Program-made: the position numbers and the translations under genes | Shown here: one piece after another, positions 33,682 through 42,806 of the stretch | Numbering within the stretch: the first letter of the stretch is position 1 | How the letters are laid out: each line of letters starts with the position of its first letter | The notes under the pieces: model-generated | The model's database searches: none | Told to the model about the DNA's origin: nothing | The model's input: the letters and a program-made list of their open reading frames with translations, nothing else | NCBI GenBank assembly: GCA_019752575.1 | Contig: JAIELW010000001.1 | Coordinates: 248,001 to 312,000 of the forward strand | DNA: 64,000 bases | Reading direction: 5' to 3' | DNA from: Xanthobacteraceae bacterium | GTDB taxonomy: Bacteria > Pseudomonadota > Alphaproteobacteria > Rhizobiales > Xanthobacteraceae

Positions 33682-34914
33682 TCAGGGACGGGCGCGCGAG
33701 ATCAGCGTGTTCGATTGCTGCACTTCGCGCATGATGGATGCCGGTCCGGCGAAGGGGCGCGGCGCGGAGATGATGTTCTTTCCGATCTCGAGGCTTGCGA
33801 CCTCGCCCTCGACGGCAACTCCGACGCCGTTTTCGCCGCTCGCCTCGAAACTGTTTCCGCTCACGACCACGGATGCTGCGCCGTTCCGCAGGGTAAGCGC
33901 TCTCGCATTCGCTTCGACGCGATTGCCGCTAATCGCGATATCGCGAGCGCCATCCTCGCAGACGATCCCGTTGTCCGTACCGGCCACGATGTTGCCGGTG
34001 CAGACCGCGCCCGAGACTTTGGAGAAGCGGATGCCCGCCTCGTGCTGCAGGCGCCCGTTCGAGATCAGATTGTTTGCGACGACGATCCGGGAAGTCGAGG
34101 ACGACGGGTATTGCGGACTTGTCTTCACGTTAATTCCGTGCGCGCGGCGCTTCGAAAGATCGATGCGGTTTCCCTGCACGATGATATCGCTGCAGGTGTC
34201 GCCGCCGATGTCGATGACCTCGCCATGTGCGCTTTCGTCCAGCGAGCAATTCACGATCGTGTTGTTCGCGAAAATCACGTGCCGCGAATCCGCGTTCACG
34301 TCGAGCGCTTCATAATAAATGTTCTCGAAGTGATTGCCCGTGATGCGGATGTGCTCTGCGAAGTGCTCGGAGATGCCGTCAACCGTCGAATCGCCGAGCG
34401 CAACCCCGTCGCGGCCGCCGAGGAAGCGGCAGCCGTGCACGTCGACGTCGCGCGACGGCGCATAGATGAATAGGTTGAGCCCGTCCCTGAAAACGCAGTC
34501 GCGAACGCCGACATTCAGTGCCGACTTTATCCGCACGGTGTGACCGCTGGTGCCCTTACCAAGCCTGCGGACGCCGTCGAACTGCAGGTTCTTCAGAACA
34601 ACCTCTTTCGCATTCTCGATCACGAATATGTCGTGGCGCTGGCTTGGCGTCTTGGTGAAGACGGCGCCGCCGTCGCCGTAGATCACCGCTCCTGACGGCA
34701 GGAATACCGTATGGTCGATGCGATAGGTGCCTTTCGGCACGAAGACCGGGCGCGCGAGCTTCAGCGCCTCTGCTAAGATCGCGGAAACGTCGCGCAAGCC
34801 GTCGTTCTGTGTTTTGAAGTCGGCGAGCAGATTGACGGGTTGCTGTGCGGCCAGCCGGGACAACGGCGCAAACATGAGCGCCGATGCCGTCAGAAATATC
34901 CGGCGATGCATCAT
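33682..34914 (-). CDS. Tat-exported right-handed beta-helix protein
   Basis: A 410-residue protein with a twin-arginine signal (HRRIFLTASALMF) and a cleavage area near LAAQQ. The body is a parallel beta-helix, with many NNTI..N, GN.I..., ITGNHFEN-type turns (NosD/pectate-lyase-like). The opening FKTQNDGLRDVSAILAEAL...PVFVPKGTYRIDHTVFLPSGAVIYGDG is typical of pectate-lyase-superfamily polysaccharide enzymes or binders. It lies downstream of two glycosyltransferases on the same strand with an 18-base gap, so it probably acts on the glycan they make. It may belong to a described twin-arginine repeat family; I cannot confirm. Confidence 0.75.
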   Translation of the reverse strand: MMHRRIFLTASALMFAPLSRLAAQQPVNLLADFKTQNDGLRDVSAILAEALKLARPVFVPKGTYRIDHTVFLPSGAVIYGDGGAVFTKTPSQRHDIFVIENAKEVVLKNLQFDGVRRLGKGTSGHTVRIKSALNVGVRDCVFRDGLNLFIYAPSRDVDVHGCRFLGGRDGVALGDSTVDGISEHFAEHIRITGNHFENIYYEALDVNADSRHVIFANNTIVNCSLDESAHGEVIDIGGDTCSDIIVQGNRIDLSKRRAHGINVKTSPQYPSSSTSRIVVANNLISNGRLQHEAGIRFSKVSGAVCTGNIVAGTDNGIVCEDGARDIAISGNRVEANARALTLRNGAASVVVSGNSFEASGENGVGVAVEGEVASLEIGKNIISAPRPFAGPASIMREVQQSNTLISRARP

Positions 34915-34932
34915 CGCTTCGCTCCGGCTTTT

Positions 34933-36540
34933 TCAGTCCTGTTCCGGCATCTTCTCTTGAAGCTGCGTTGCTGCCAACAGATCGCGGAACGCGAGCTCAT
35001 GCGCGTGCGCCCAGGAATCCCAGTTGTTGCCACGCATACTTTTGGCGTAGACGTTTCTTCGCTCGACGATCTGATTGGCGACCTGCAGCATGACTTTGCG
35101 CAGGTCGTCGTAGTTTCCTGCTTCGTATTCGATATGCGGGTAGTCCGGGATGACGCCGATGGCCGGTGCGACCGAGAGCTTCCCGCAAGCGAGCGCTTCC
35201 ATGAACGGTACCGGCCCGCCCTCCTTGCGCGAGGGTACGAGCAGCACGTCGATCGCGGAATAGAAGTCGCGGCGATCTTCGAATTCCCAGACCGGCAGGT
35301 TCCAGCCTTCGTTCGTGGCGACGAGTTTTGCGACCTTCGCAATTTCCGCGTCTGCCGCCAGTTTCACGACGAGGTCTTCTCCCTTTCTGCTGCCCGGATA
35401 AGTTCTGCCGACAATGCCGAAGACCGCGCGCGGGCGGAAGCTTGCGTCCGCGCCTACCTCGATCACGCGAATGCGCCGCATCGGAACGCCGAGCTGCGCG
35501 AGCTTGTTCGCGGTACTCCGGGAAACAGCCGTGCACAGATCGGCGATGCGCGCGGTCTCGACAAATTTCTCCGCAAGATGGTCTTCGTCGAAATGCGTGA
35601 AGTTTGCGCAGATCAACTCGTTTCCGGACTTTTTGCGGAAGTAGCCGTAGTTGACGTAGTAGGCGATGTCGGTGCCCGCAACATCGCCATTGATGCGGAC
35701 ATCGCAATATTTCAGGCGCTCCTGAATTTCCTGTGCCTTGCGATGCAGAATCCAGCCGGGCTTCTCGGTGAAAATCGTGACCTTGAAGCGTCTCGGCTCC
35801 GAGAGCTTGCCGGCGGGGCCGGTACGCGTTGCGACCGCCCTTAACTTTGCAAGGCTTTCCGGCGGCGTCAGCCGCTGGTCGAATTCCTTTCGCGTGTCGT
35901 TCTCGACATGCACGGCGCTCGCGCCGGCGCAGTAGTAAATCTCGCGCGGGAATTTTTCGCGGTAGCGCAGGCACAGATCGATGTCCTCGCCGGCAACCTC
36001 GTAAGACGGATCGAATTCGAGCTTCGCAAACTCGTCCCGGCGAATGAAAAGAAACGCGCCGGTCACGGCAGGCACGAAGCGGCTGAAGGCATGCTTGTCG
36101 AAGTCTTCTGCGCCTGCCCCCTTGTCCAGATGATACGGCGTGCCGTCTTCGCGGAAAAAGACGCCCGCGTGCTGCAGCTTTCCGCTTGGATAGCGCAACT
36201 GACCGCCGGCGATGCCGATGCCGGGATGCCGGAAACATTCTGCCACCGCCTGCATCGCACCGGGATCGGCGACGATGTCGTCGTTCACGAAACCGAGCAC
36301 TTCGCTCGACACGCGTGTTGCGAGAAAATTATTGTTCTTCGCGAAGTGATACGGCGTGTGATCGACGACCTTTACCTGAAGATCGCGGTGCGGCTGGATT
36401 CGGCTTTTTTCTTCGTTCGTGCCGTTCCAGGCGATCACGATTTCCATCGGCGGCGGAGAAACCGACCCGCCGAGCGAAGAGAGCAGCGCGTTGCAGTTGC
36501 GCGCGTTTCTAGAAACGACCAGTATCGCGACGCTTTTCAT
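34933..36540 (-). CDS. Two-domain glycosyltransferase (GT2-like plus GT4-like)
   Basis: A 535-residue protein with two transferase modules. Residues about 1-250 form a GT-A fold: VAILVVSRNARNCNALLSSL, then FVNDDIVADPGAM with the DxD-like NDD, and FIRRDEFAKL...AGEDIDLCLRYR. Residues about 265-530 form a GT-B fold: YFRKKSGNELICANFTHFDE, then SRSTANKL, IRVIEVGADASFRP, and VPSRKEGGPVPFMEALACG, the E-x7-E region of GT4. It is probably bifunctional, adding two sugars. The ATG at 36540 overlaps the preceding glycosyltransferase gene by 32 bases. Acceptor and glycan unknown. Confidence 0.82.
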   Translation of the reverse strand: MKSVAILVVSRNARNCNALLSSLGGSVSPPPMEIVIAWNGTNEEKSRIQPHRDLQVKVVDHTPYHFAKNNNFLATRVSSEVLGFVNDDIVADPGAMQAVAECFRHPGIGIAGGQLRYPSGKLQHAGVFFREDGTPYHLDKGAGAEDFDKHAFSRFVPAVTGAFLFIRRDEFAKLEFDPSYEVAGEDIDLCLRYREKFPREIYYCAGASAVHVENDTRKEFDQRLTPPESLAKLRAVATRTGPAGKLSEPRRFKVTIFTEKPGWILHRKAQEIQERLKYCDVRINGDVAGTDIAYYVNYGYFRKKSGNELICANFTHFDEDHLAEKFVETARIADLCTAVSRSTANKLAQLGVPMRRIRVIEVGADASFRPRAVFGIVGRTYPGSRKGEDLVVKLAADAEIAKVAKLVATNEGWNLPVWEFEDRRDFYSAIDVLLVPSRKEGGPVPFMEALACGKLSVAPAIGVIPDYPHIEYEAGNYDDLRKVMLQVANQIVERRNVYAKSMRGNNWDSWAHAHELAFRDLLAATQLQEKMPEQD

Positions 36541-38644
36541 CAAGAAGCTCTCGATAGACCTGCAAGTAGCGCCGCTTCATCGTGGCGTAGTTTATCACCC
36601 TGTCCGCCGCGCCAGCTCCGGCAATTCGCTGTCCGCCGTCCCTCGCGCTTGCATACTTCGAAATTCTTTCTGCAAGCGCCCGTGCATTATTCGATTCGAA
36701 CAGCATCGGGTGATCCGCGTCCATGATTTCCGAAGTTCCGAATACATCGGACGCGATCAGGTCGCAATTCGCGGCAATCGCTTCGAGCAGTGTGCGCGGA
36801 TAACTTTCGTTGACCGAGGTCTGAATGAAGCAATCCGCATTCACATAGGCGCGGACGACGCTATCGCGCTCTGAGGCCGTCGCGGTGTGCGGAACGGTTT
36901 CGATGCGCGCGCTGCGCTTTCTTGCCAGCTCGGCAACCAGCTTACAAACGCGCGCGCTATATTCGCTGTCAACCGCTCCGATCAGTTTAAAGCTGCAACG
37001 AGCCAGAATCTGCGGCGGCAACAGTTCGAGCGCCCGCAGGAGAAGAAGCTGGTTCTTGCGCTCGGAGAATGTTCCGACGCTCAGGAACTGAATGCGATTG
37101 TCGCGTGGGGCGAGATCGCGATCGGCGATCAAATCCAGCCCGCAACCGAGGAAGCGCGCTTCGTCGATTCCGTTGGGAATGACATGCATTTTTTCGCGCA
37201 ACGCTTCTGGCCAGAGACGCGCGGTTTTATCCGAAACGAAGACGATGCTGGAAGCGAGGCCGGCCGCGCGATCATGCACCTTGCGCCCTTTCGCATCGTC
37301 ATCCAGAAACGAGAAAAGATTTTCGAAGTCGTCGCTCTCGCGGATATTCCATAGCGACGGAATTCCGGCCTGCGCCGCGGCCACCACCGCTTCGTAGGTT
37401 CTCGACGTGTTGGCGTGCAGAAGCGCGATCTCGTTTTGTGCAAACACCGCGGACAATTCGCCGATATCGCAGTAAAACATACGGCGCGGAATCCTTATCA
37501 ATGGAATTCCGAACTCGCGGTATTCCGCCTCCAGCGGTCCGCCGTAGAACGAGAACACAACCGGTGCATAGAACTCGTCATTTCGCAAACCCGCGGCGAG
37601 CTCGAACAAGGAATTCTGTGCGCCTTGCCAGTGTAGATCGTGCGTGAAGAAGCCGATCCTGCGCTTGGCAGCGTTGAGTGCGCCCAGCGGATCGGCAAGG
37701 CGCCGCATGCTCGCGCGATAATCCTTCGGCGCTTTGGAGAGGTGCGTCTCAAGTTTCTGCGCAACCGCCTCGATATCCGGTTCTTCGCGCCCGCCGCTGG
37801 ACGGGAAATGCTCCCGCATATCGAAATAGGGATTCGGGTTCCGGCGCCCGGCACGCCCCTGCTCGACGAAATGCACAAGTGGATTAACGCCCGCGGCGCG
37901 AACATCCGGATTCTGCGCGCGGTACCAGTTGCCGTCGAAGTAAGCCACCGGATCGAAGTCCTTCGCTGCGCCTTCTAGAATATAATGCAGCAGCGGATTT
38001 TGGCCGGCGGCGCGGGCCTGCTCGCAACAGGCAAGATAAAACACGCTGTTGAACATCGGATGAGGACTTCTGCCCTCGCGCCAACCGAAGCGAAGGTAGT
38101 GCTCGACCGGATTTATGCCGGTCGCGGCAATATCCGGATTGGAGCGCAGATAATACGCGATGGAGAACAGCGGATGCGGATCTCTGTTCCGCCGCCAGCC
38201 ATTGGAAAGGAAATCTGCCAGAGGATTGCGCTTCGCACTCGCCTTGTCCGGATATTTTTCGGCGTATCGCGTGCCGTCGAATAGAGGATGCGGATCGATG
38301 CCGGCTGCAGCACCTTCAAGAAAATAGTGCGCAAGCTGGCTCTGCCCCTTCAGCGCGGACGAGGAAACCTTCGCGGCATAGAAGTCCGCATCGAACAGCG
38401 GGTTCGGCGAGCGGCCCTCCTTCGATCCGTGCATTACATAATGCGCCAGCGGATCGAAGCCGGCTCTGGCGACATCCTGATAGCTCGCTAGATAGAACTC
38501 GCGGTCGAAAAGCCGCGAGTTCTCGAGCAGGCCGATTTCAGCCTGTACAGCCTTGGGAATCCCGCCGGTTGCGAACGGAATCCGGCGCAATAAGGCAGCA
38601 GAAAAATTCCTCAGCCCCGTTCGCAGCGAGTGTCCGGATCCCAT
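36509..38644 (-). CDS. GT4 glycosyltransferase with six N-terminal 38-residue repeats
   Basis: A 711-residue protein. Residues 46-273 are six tandem repeats of exactly 38 residues, each beginning F-D/N/S-x3-Y/F (starts near 46, 84, 122, 160, 198, 236), with a consensus of FY-L...PDVAxAGxNPLxHYLxxGxxEGRxPHPLF. Residues about 330-690 are a GT4 glycosyltransferase: GFFTHDLHWQGAQNSLFELA, MHVIPNGIDEARFL, FLSVGTFSERKNQLLLLRAL and TSVNESYPRTLLEAIA. The repeat region may bind a carrier, partner or glycan. The gene overlaps the next one by 32 bases, so the two are coupled. The first 45 residues are basic and may touch the membrane. Confidence 0.82.
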   Translation of the reverse strand: MGSGHSLRTGLRNFSAALLRRIPFATGGIPKAVQAEIGLLENSRLFDREFYLASYQDVARAGFDPLAHYVMHGSKEGRSPNPLFDADFYAAKVSSSALKGQSQLAHYFLEGAAAGIDPHPLFDGTRYAEKYPDKASAKRNPLADFLSNGWRRNRDPHPLFSIAYYLRSNPDIAATGINPVEHYLRFGWREGRSPHPMFNSVFYLACCEQARAAGQNPLLHYILEGAAKDFDPVAYFDGNWYRAQNPDVRAAGVNPLVHFVEQGRAGRRNPNPYFDMREHFPSSGGREEPDIEAVAQKLETHLSKAPKDYRASMRRLADPLGALNAAKRRIGFFTHDLHWQGAQNSLFELAAGLRNDEFYAPVVFSFYGGPLEAEYREFGIPLIRIPRRMFYCDIGELSAVFAQNEIALLHANTSRTYEAVVAAAQAGIPSLWNIRESDDFENLFSFLDDDAKGRKVHDRAAGLASSIVFVSDKTARLWPEALREKMHVIPNGIDEARFLGCGLDLIADRDLAPRDNRIQFLSVGTFSERKNQLLLLRALELLPPQILARCSFKLIGAVDSEYSARVCKLVAELARKRSARIETVPHTATASERDSVVRAYVNADCFIQTSVNESYPRTLLEAIAANCDLIASDVFGTSEIMDADHPMLFESNNARALAERISKYASARDGGQRIAGAGAADRVINYATMKRRYLQVYRELLDEKRRDTGRF

Positions 38645-38758
38645 CTCGACCTTGAGTGCCCATGCGGGAAATCCGGAACATCATACGCGAGTTCGCACAT
38701 GAGGGAACTTCCGGGACCTTGGTCACGCCGCGCCGGATCGATTGAACGATGGGAGAAA

Positions 38759-38835
38759 TGGCGCGCTCGGAGAGATTCGAACTCCCGACCCCCAGATTCG
38801 TAGTCTGGTGCTCTATCCAGCTGAGCTACGAGCGC
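38759..38835 (-). tRNA. tRNA-Arg(ACG)
   Basis: A complete 77-base tRNA with encoded CCA. Read on the minus strand it starts GCGCTCGTAGCTCAG, has the anticodon stem CCAGA/TCTGG around CTACGAA (anticodon ACG), the T loop GTTCGAATC, and ends with CCA at 38761-38759. ACG is the arginine anticodon that needs adenosine deamination to read CGU/CGC/CGA. It stands between the glycosyltransferase and ICMT genes. Confidence 0.95.
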
Positions 38836-38851
38836 ATTGGAGGCCAGCGAA

Positions 38852-39385
38852 CTACCCGCCCTGCCCAGTATTTGCAAGCGCCGGAGGGGGCGCTGCAGCG
38901 GCCTCTGTCAGCGCCTGCTGCTCGATCCGGATGCGCCAGACCAGAAGGGCCGCATTCAGCACGGAAAAAGCCACCGCTACCCAGATCAGCCCGAAGGCGA
39001 GCGGCACCAGTGCGATTTCTAGGATCACGATCAGATAGTTCGGGTGGCTGAAAAAGCGATAGGGACCGGTGCGGATCAGCGAGGCTCCGGGGATCACGAA
39101 GACGCGCGTGGTCCAGCGGTCGCCGAGGGTCGCGATCACCCAATAGCGCAGCGGCTGCAGCGCGAGGAACACGGCGATCAGGAGCAAGTTCGGCTGCTGG
39201 TCCCAGGCGAGCAGCCAGAGCACGGCAAGCCAGGCGACATGCAGAAGCACCATGACCGGATAGTGCTTCGCACCCGCCTCGACCGCGCCGCGTAGTTTCA
39301 GGCGCGCCTCGTTGCGGCGTGAGAGCAGCAACTCAAACAGGCGCTGCAAAGTTACAAAGCCGAGCAGAAGGATCGCGTCACGCAT
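38852..39385 (-). CDS. Isoprenylcysteine carboxyl methyltransferase-family protein (BpsB/SrsB-like)
   Basis: A 177-residue membrane methyltransferase of the ICMT superfamily with about four helices. The catalytic core reads IRTGPYRFFSHPNYLIVILE, the RxGPYR..HPnYl S-adenosylmethionine site, and a C-terminal R.IEQQAL helix. It overlaps the type III polyketide synthase gene by eight bases (ATGCGTGA). Such pairs methylate long-chain alkylpyrones or alkylresorcinols in other bacteria (for example BpsA-BpsB of Bacillus), so the same role is likely here. The C-terminal tail is Ala/Pro-rich. Confidence 0.85.
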   Translation of the reverse strand: MRDAILLLGFVTLQRLFELLLSRRNEARLKLRGAVEAGAKHYPVMVLLHVAWLAVLWLLAWDQQPNLLLIAVFLALQPLRYWVIATLGDRWTTRVFVIPGASLIRTGPYRFFSHPNYLIVILEIALVPLAFGLIWVAVAFSVLNAALLVWRIRIEQQALTEAAAAPPPALANTGQGG

Positions 39386-40433
39386 TAGCCGCCTCTAGTG
39401 TAACCATCGTCGCCGTGAATCCGGGCCCCAGCGCGCTCAAGGCAAGCACGCCGCGCCGTTTTTCGGCGAAGATGCGCTCGAGCGCAAACAGAATCGTCGG
39501 CGCGGACATGTTGCCATACTCGCGCAGCACCGCGCGCTCGTGATCGAGCGAACCGCGCTGAAGGCTAAGCGCATTCTCGAGCGCATCGACCACCTTGCCG
39601 CCGCCCGGATGACAAACGAAACGCGCGACATCGTGGAGTGCCACGTTGCAGCGCGCGAGCAGCGTCTTCGTCATTTCCGGCATGCGGCGCTCGACGAACA
39701 TCGGCACGGAACGCGCAAGCACAACGCCGAAACCGATCGGATCGAAGGTCCAGCCCATGATGTCGAGCGTCTTCGGCCAGGTGTGTTCGGCGGAGCCGTT
39801 CACGTGCGCCAAGCCTTCGCTTTCGCCGGAGCGCAGCACGAGCGCAGCCGCGCCATCCGCGAACAGCGCCGCCGAAACGACATCCTCCTTGATGTCGCGG
39901 TCGGTGCGCAGCGCCAGCGTGCAAAGTTCGATCACAACCACGAGCACGGTCGTGCCCGGCTCGGCGGACGCGAGCTTCGAAGCGATCGAAAGTCCGGTAA
40001 CACCGCCCGCACAACCGAGACCAAAGATCGGCACGCGCCGCGTCTCGGGGCGCAGGCCGAGCGTTTCCATGATGCGCGCCTCTAAACTCGGCGTCGCAAC
40101 GCCGCTCGACGAAATCGTGATCGCAATATCGATTTCTTCCGGGTTCACGCCGGCGCGATCCATCGCGTCACGCGCGACGCGCTCATAAAGCTTCAACGCT
40201 TCTTCGAGATAGACTTCCGAGCGCTCGCGCCAATCGTGCGGCTCGAGATACCACTCGAGCGGGCGCACCGCGCGGCGGCGCTCGATCCCGGCATTACCGA
40301 AGACTTCGATCATCGCGGGAAACTGGCGGAAGAATTCCGGAAGCGCTTTCGGTGCAACCGCCATCACGTCGCGCTGCTCGATCACGTGCGGGGGTGTCGC
40401 GGTCGCAAGAGACAAGATCGAAACGCCGGCCAT
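39378..40433 (-). CDS. Type III polyketide synthase (alkylpyrone/alkylresorcinol synthase type)
   Basis: A 351-residue chalcone-synthase-fold enzyme. The catalytic Cys is in FGLGCAGGVTGL, the His in VCHPGGGKVVDAL and the Asn in YGNMSAPT, all in the normal order. The ATG at 40433 opens MAGVSILSLATATPPHVIEQ; a frame extending to 40781 lies inside the next kinase gene and is spurious. With the methyltransferase downstream it should make methylated long-chain alkylpyrones or resorcinols from fatty-acyl starters and malonyl-CoA, membrane lipids found in some cysts and spores. The starter chain cannot be predicted from the sequence. Confidence 0.9.
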   Translation of the reverse strand: MAGVSILSLATATPPHVIEQRDVMAVAPKALPEFFRQFPAMIEVFGNAGIERRRAVRPLEWYLEPHDWRERSEVYLEEALKLYERVARDAMDRAGVNPEEIDIAITISSSGVATPSLEARIMETLGLRPETRRVPIFGLGCAGGVTGLSIASKLASAEPGTTVLVVVIELCTLALRTDRDIKEDVVSAALFADGAAALVLRSGESEGLAHVNGSAEHTWPKTLDIMGWTFDPIGFGVVLARSVPMFVERRMPEMTKTLLARCNVALHDVARFVCHPGGGKVVDALENALSLQRGSLDHERAVLREYGNMSAPTILFALERIFAEKRRGVLALSALGPGFTATMVTLEAANA

Positions 40434-40467
40434 TATTTGATCCCTGTTTGCGTTTCGAGTTTCGAGA

Positions 40468-41946
40468 CTATGCCCGCAGCCTGTTCTCGCGATAGCTGTC
40501 GAGTTGCGCCGGGCGGTCCGGAATCGAAATGCGGAAGGCGGCGCCGATCGTGCCGTCCAGAAGTTTGATCTCGCCGCCGTGCAGCCGGACGATTTCGGCG
40601 GCAATCGCGAGCCCGAGCCCGGTGCCGCCGGAGCGCACCGAACCGTGGAACGGCTCGAACAGATGCTCGCGCGAGCGCGGCGGAAGGCCAGGGCCGGTAT
40701 CGGCAACCTCCAGCACAACGACCGCGCCTTCGCGGCGGCCGACCACGCGCACCTGATCGCGCGCCGGTTCGTTCGGAACACGTGTCTGCAGCGCCTCGAT
40801 GCTGTTGCGCGAAAGGTTCAGGAGAACGCGGAACATCTGCTCAGGGTCGGCGTCGATCATCAGCCCGCGCTCCACCGACGGTACCCAGCCGATCTGACTG
40901 CTCTCGTTCAGATTGAGCGTGTCTCGCACTTCTTCCACGAGATGCTCGACGCTCACGCTTTTGCGCATCGGCACCGGTTCCTGTGCGCGGCCGTAAGCCA
41001 GCGTCTGCTGGCAATAGGAGATCGCGCGGTCGAGCGCCCGCATCAGCTTCGGCGCGAGCTGCCGTACCAGCGGCTCGTGCAAATTCGAAATGCGGTCCGA
41101 CATCAGTTGCGCGGAGGACAAGAGATTGCGCAGATCGTGATTGATCTTGGAAACCGCTAACCCTAGCGAAGCAAGCCGGCTTTTCTGGTAGAGCGTCTGC
41201 GAGAGTTCGTATTGCATGCGGGCGAGTTCGCGCTCGGCGAGACCGATCTCGTCGGCGCGGCGCGACGGCGAAAGAATGCGGCTTGCGTCTTCCGGGTTCT
41301 GCGCAAAGCGCATCATCTGCACGGTCATGTTGCGAAGCGGGCGCACGAACAGCCAGATCAGCGTCGCATAAACGAGCATCGCGGTGATGATCGAGATCAC
41401 GAGCGAAACCCAGAGAATGTTCTGCGAGGCGGAGAGCATCGCGCGGTAGAGCGGCCGCTCGGACAGAATGATCTCGATGTGCTCGCCGCCCATCGGCGCG
41501 CTGTCGAGAATGCGAATGGTGCGATTGCCGCCGGAAGCGAGGGTCGCGAAAGCATCCACGATCGACGCCATATAAGAGTAAGAGCGCAGGTCGATGCTGT
41601 CCTGCACCTCGGGCGGCATTTCGGATACCGAAAGCAGGCGGCGGGTATTGCCGAATTTCACCGCCACCGCCGTTGCGCCAGCTCCGTCCAGGAGACGTTT
41701 CGCCAGTTCCTGCGGCACCATGTTGTCGGGTGTCGCATCGAGCGCGAGCACCGCAAGGCGCGCCGTCGCAGCGCGGTCCTTGAGCCACATCGTCCGCACG
41801 TTCGCGATCGACGGCACATAGATGAGGATTTCCGCAAGCATCACGAAGAGGATCGTGAGCAACAACAGCTTGCCGGAAAGGCCCACACGAAACGGCGGGT
41901 TCGCCGTCGTGTCGGGGCGAGCTTTGCCGCCGGAATGTTCGCTCAT
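40468..41946 (-). CDS. Membrane sensor histidine kinase with HAMP linker
   Basis: A 492-residue kinase: a first helix at about 24-46, a periplasmic sensor loop of about 130 residues, a second helix at about 175-200, a HAMP linker (VRPLRNMTVQMMRFAQNPED), and a phosphoacceptor domain whose box reads LAVSKINHDLRNLLSSAQ. The catalytic ATPase domain has N-box LLNLSRNSIEAL, VADTGPGLP and GGTGLGLAIAAEI. The HDLRNLL box with a preceding INHDL is of a less common HisKA type. No regulator gene is beside it. It may share transcripts with the polyketide pair, but the gap is 34 bases with no clear stop, so this is a guess. Confidence 0.85.
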   Translation of the reverse strand: MSEHSGGKARPDTTANPPFRVGLSGKLLLLTILFVMLAEILIYVPSIANVRTMWLKDRAATARLAVLALDATPDNMVPQELAKRLLDGAGATAVAVKFGNTRRLLSVSEMPPEVQDSIDLRSYSYMASIVDAFATLASGGNRTIRILDSAPMGGEHIEIILSERPLYRAMLSASQNILWVSLVISIITAMLVYATLIWLFVRPLRNMTVQMMRFAQNPEDASRILSPSRRADEIGLAERELARMQYELSQTLYQKSRLASLGLAVSKINHDLRNLLSSAQLMSDRISNLHEPLVRQLAPKLMRALDRAISYCQQTLAYGRAQEPVPMRKSVSVEHLVEEVRDTLNLNESSQIGWVPSVERGLMIDADPEQMFRVLLNLSRNSIEALQTRVPNEPARDQVRVVGRREGAVVVLEVADTGPGLPPRSREHLFEPFHGSVRSGGTGLGLAIAAEIVRLHGGEIKLLDGTIGAAFRISIPDRPAQLDSYRENRLRA

Positions 41947-41993
41947 GAGAAAAGCATGCGCCCGCGCGGGAGACCCGTCAATTCACACCAAGT

Positions 41994-42806
41994 TTACGGC
42001 TTAACGCCTTCTTCCCGCGGCGGACGGCGCAGCCGCGCAATACGTTTGCGGAAAATCAGCGGCAACGAGACGAGCACAGCAAACAGCACGAGCCCCGCGA
42101 TCAGTTCGCGCGACAAGAAATGCATCATGTCGAACTCGATCCGGCACTCGCCGGCGCTCAAAGCCTCGCAGGCGCGGAACACCTGTAGCTGTTTTTCAAT
42201 CCCTTGATCGAGACCGGAACCGATAAAGCCGAAGCAGAACGCAATCGGCGCAATGCCGATCATGGTTGCCGCGACGAAGGTCTTGAGCGGTACGCGAAAC
42301 AAGCCGGAAGCGACATTGATCGCAATATAAGGAACGACAGGGATCAGCCGCAGCAGCACGATGTAACCGAAGGCACCGCTCCGGAAGCCTTGTGCGAATT
42401 TCTGAAAGCGCGGCAGTGCCGCGCGCTGCAAGCTCGCGCCGATGGAAGCGCTGCCGATCAGTACCGTAATCACGCCGCCGATGGTGGAGCCTAAAATTCC
42501 GCCGAGTGCGCCGAAGAAAGCGCCGAACAGAAAGCCACCGAACATCGTGAAGACCACCGCGCCCGGAACGGCGAAGACAATAGCTGCGCTATATACCGCC
42601 GCATAAATTGCAAAGGCCGCGAGAGGATTGTTATCGACGATGCGGTCCAGCGCTTCCGAATGGCGCACCGCGGATTCCAGCGAGATGTAGCGATGCAGTC
42701 CGAGGCTGAAGACCGCGATCGCCGCGGCGAGGAGCAGCACAAGCGGCAAATAACGCAGGAGGATCGAGCGGCGTCGTGAAACCACAGCGTCTGCGGAATT
42801 CTGCAT
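41994..42806 (-). CDS. TVP38/TMEM64 (DedA-like, VTT-domain) membrane protein
   Basis: A 270-residue inner-membrane protein of the SNARE-associated/DedA superfamily: helices near 15-38 and 65-90, then the hallmark GAVVFTMFGGFLFGAFFGALGGILGSTIGG with FR...-like GASLQRAALPRFQKFA, and LLRLIPVVPYIAINVASGLF with the conserved R..P..P......G. VTT proteins are linked to lipid scrambling or envelope homeostasis. A second long hydrophobic segment with an acidic cysteine-bearing loop (LQVFRACEALSAGECRIE) precedes the last helix and is unusual for the family. It is divergent from rpmH. Confidence 0.85.
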   Translation of the reverse strand: MQNSADAVVSRRRSILLRYLPLVLLLAAAIAVFSLGLHRYISLESAVRHSEALDRIVDNNPLAAFAIYAAVYSAAIVFAVPGAVVFTMFGGFLFGAFFGALGGILGSTIGGVITVLIGSASIGASLQRAALPRFQKFAQGFRSGAFGYIVLLRLIPVVPYIAINVASGLFRVPLKTFVAATMIGIAPIAFCFGFIGSGLDQGIEKQLQVFRACEALSAGECRIEFDMMHFLSRELIAGLVLFAVLVSLPLIFRKRIARLRRPPREEGVKP

